Below are positions 63,101 through 64,000 of a stretch of 64,000 nucleotides of DNA, piece after piece. Every line of letters begins with the position of its first letter. Positions within the stretch are counted from its first letter, which is position 1. The DNA is taken from positions 183,910,294-183,974,293 of the forward strand of contig NC_066585.1 of NCBI RefSeq assembly GCF_024323335.1, in the 5' to 3' direction. Origin of the DNA: Lathyrus oleraceus (Eukaryota > Streptophyta > Magnoliopsida > Fabales > Fabaceae). A program made the translations under genes and the position numbers. The notes under the pieces are model-generated. The model saw only the letters and a list, made by a program, of their open reading frames with translations, was not told the origin of the DNA and made no database searches.

Positions 63101-64000
63101 TGCGTAGACCACTCAAACCTTGTCCAAAATGGATGAAATTGGACTCTTTGGAAAGGTTAGATCAAGAGGAACAATTTTTTTTATCGAACACTTTTCCGTT
63201 TGAAACTTGTATCATGATGAATTTTGAGGTGGAAGTTTGGAAATTTTAACATATCAAAAAAATTTCTAAGTGTCAAACCATATATTCACTTATTCCACCT
63301 TGGCTAACTTTTTGTGTGAGCTTCAAATGAGAAACGTATCTTCATAAAAGTTGTATATATTTTAAAATACTTCAAAATGGTAACAAATTTGACATAATTT
63401 GGATTTAAGATAAATGAGTTATTCATTTTTGAAGTTGAGGAAAATCACTTGTTCAATGGTAATTGTCCAAAATGACCTATAATGTCTCCTCAAATCACAT
63501 GCTCATAAAAGTTGAATTAGCTCTTACTCCAAACATAAAAGTTAAAGTAGACACATTTAATTTGATTGTACAACTTTGAAATCTTTCATCTCATAAAAAT
63601 TGAGAAAGTTATGTCCTTGGGAAGTTGACCTCCAAATTAGGGTTTAGACAAAATGACCTATAATCTTTCACCATAAAAAATGACTTTCCAAGTAAAACTA
63701 GCTCTATACCTCAACATGAAAGTTGTTTGGAATGTATTTTAGAGTAAATTTTCTCTTGGAATCATTTTCATATGATAAAAATTGTAGGAGATAAGGTTTA
63801 GGGGACCCCAGTTTTGATCAGATGAATTCCCTTGGTCAACCACCATCAACCAACTTAATAGCTTGCAATTCTCTTGACTTTTAGGACTCATGGGAGATCA
63901 TATATGCATAAGATGATGAAATTTGAAGTATCCCTTGAAATAATTGATCAATTATTGAAGAATCTTGTTGAAGAAGTTATACAAGACACCTAGATGAACT
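60141..64000 (-). mobile_element. Family 2 LTR H, runs off the window
   Basis: On the - strand it ends in TATACTGCTACA (60141) and runs the whole way to 64000. By comparison with the C LTR its start should be a few hundred bases further on. The sequence next to its 3' end is target DNA, so it is either a solo LTR or the 3' LTR of an element to the right. Features: TGGCGACTCTGG as the complement of 60195-60206, an AGTA hairpin at 60355-60370 with a perfect stem, TATA at 62879-62887, and U3 motif pair 63472 and 63653. No gene. Confidence 0.9.
62879..62887 (-). promoter_or_regulatory. LTR TATA box of LTR H
   Basis: CTATAAATA on the - strand, in the same sequence setting as the box of the C LTR. 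Confidence 0.7.

Noticed and set aside
1..64000. Wholly new mobile system in this window
   Set aside because: All protein domains belong to known Ogre/Tat elements; the novelty I can argue for is limited to the leader RNA motifs and the rearrangement history.

Overview
This window looks like plant nuclear DNA, most likely from a large-genome legume. I recognise no host gene, tRNA or rRNA; essentially all of it is nested, decayed Ty3/gypsy LTR retrotransposons of the Ogre/Tat lineage. The lineage call rests on LTRs of 4.3-4.9 kb, an extra ORF1 upstream of gag, a short intron between protease and reverse transcriptase, a second RNase H (aRNH) before a DD35E integrase, an Arg-tRNA-type primer binding site (TGGCGACTC...), and a long repeat-rich 3' UTR. 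Legume (Fabeae/Trifolieae) origin is an inference from how well these proteins fit legume Ogre elements.

Layout. 1-1489: 3' part of the LTR of a third family (X, + strand), inserted into the integrase of element A. 1490-8164: internal region of element A (- strand; pol, intron, protease, gag, ORF1 remnant). 8165-13057: one LTR that serves both as 5' LTR of A and 3' LTR of element B. 13058-25449: complete internal region of B (- strand). 25450-29727: 5' LTR of B. A and B therefore form an LTR-internal-LTR-internal tandem, as expected from LTR-LTR recombination. The tandem sits in the RNase H region of element C (+ strand; pol end 29728-31848, 3' UTR to 34615, 3' LTR 34616-39031), and C sits in the RT of an older relative (D, 39032-41193).

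A block of about 5.2 kb (second part of the C LTR plus the D pol fragment) is tandemly duplicated. Copy 1 is 36017-41193. Copy 2 is 41194-51530, split by a solo LTR (F, 41777-46703, 5-bp target duplication gtgat). Copy 2 runs into the rest of the old element (E): end of pol, 3' UTR to 54892, and a 3' LTR (54893-54977 and 59717-60140). That LTR is split by another solo LTR (G, 54978-59711, target duplication ctcct) and then by LTR H (60141 to beyond 64000).

Two Ogre LTR families are present: family 1 (A, B, F, G; all on the - strand) and family 2 (C, D/E on +, H on -). The polyproteins carry stops, frameshifts and deletions, so no element here looks autonomous. The most interesting signal is in the LTRs. 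All three families (1, 2 and X) share an ordered set of short motifs at nearly fixed distances from the LTR 3' end. They include a hairpin with an invariant AGTA loop and compensatory stem changes, a second folded module around ACTACG...TACGTAGGCA, and a copy of the primer-binding-site core (TGGCGACTC) inside the LTR. Together these suggest a conserved structured leader RNA. Coordinates and spacings were read by hand.
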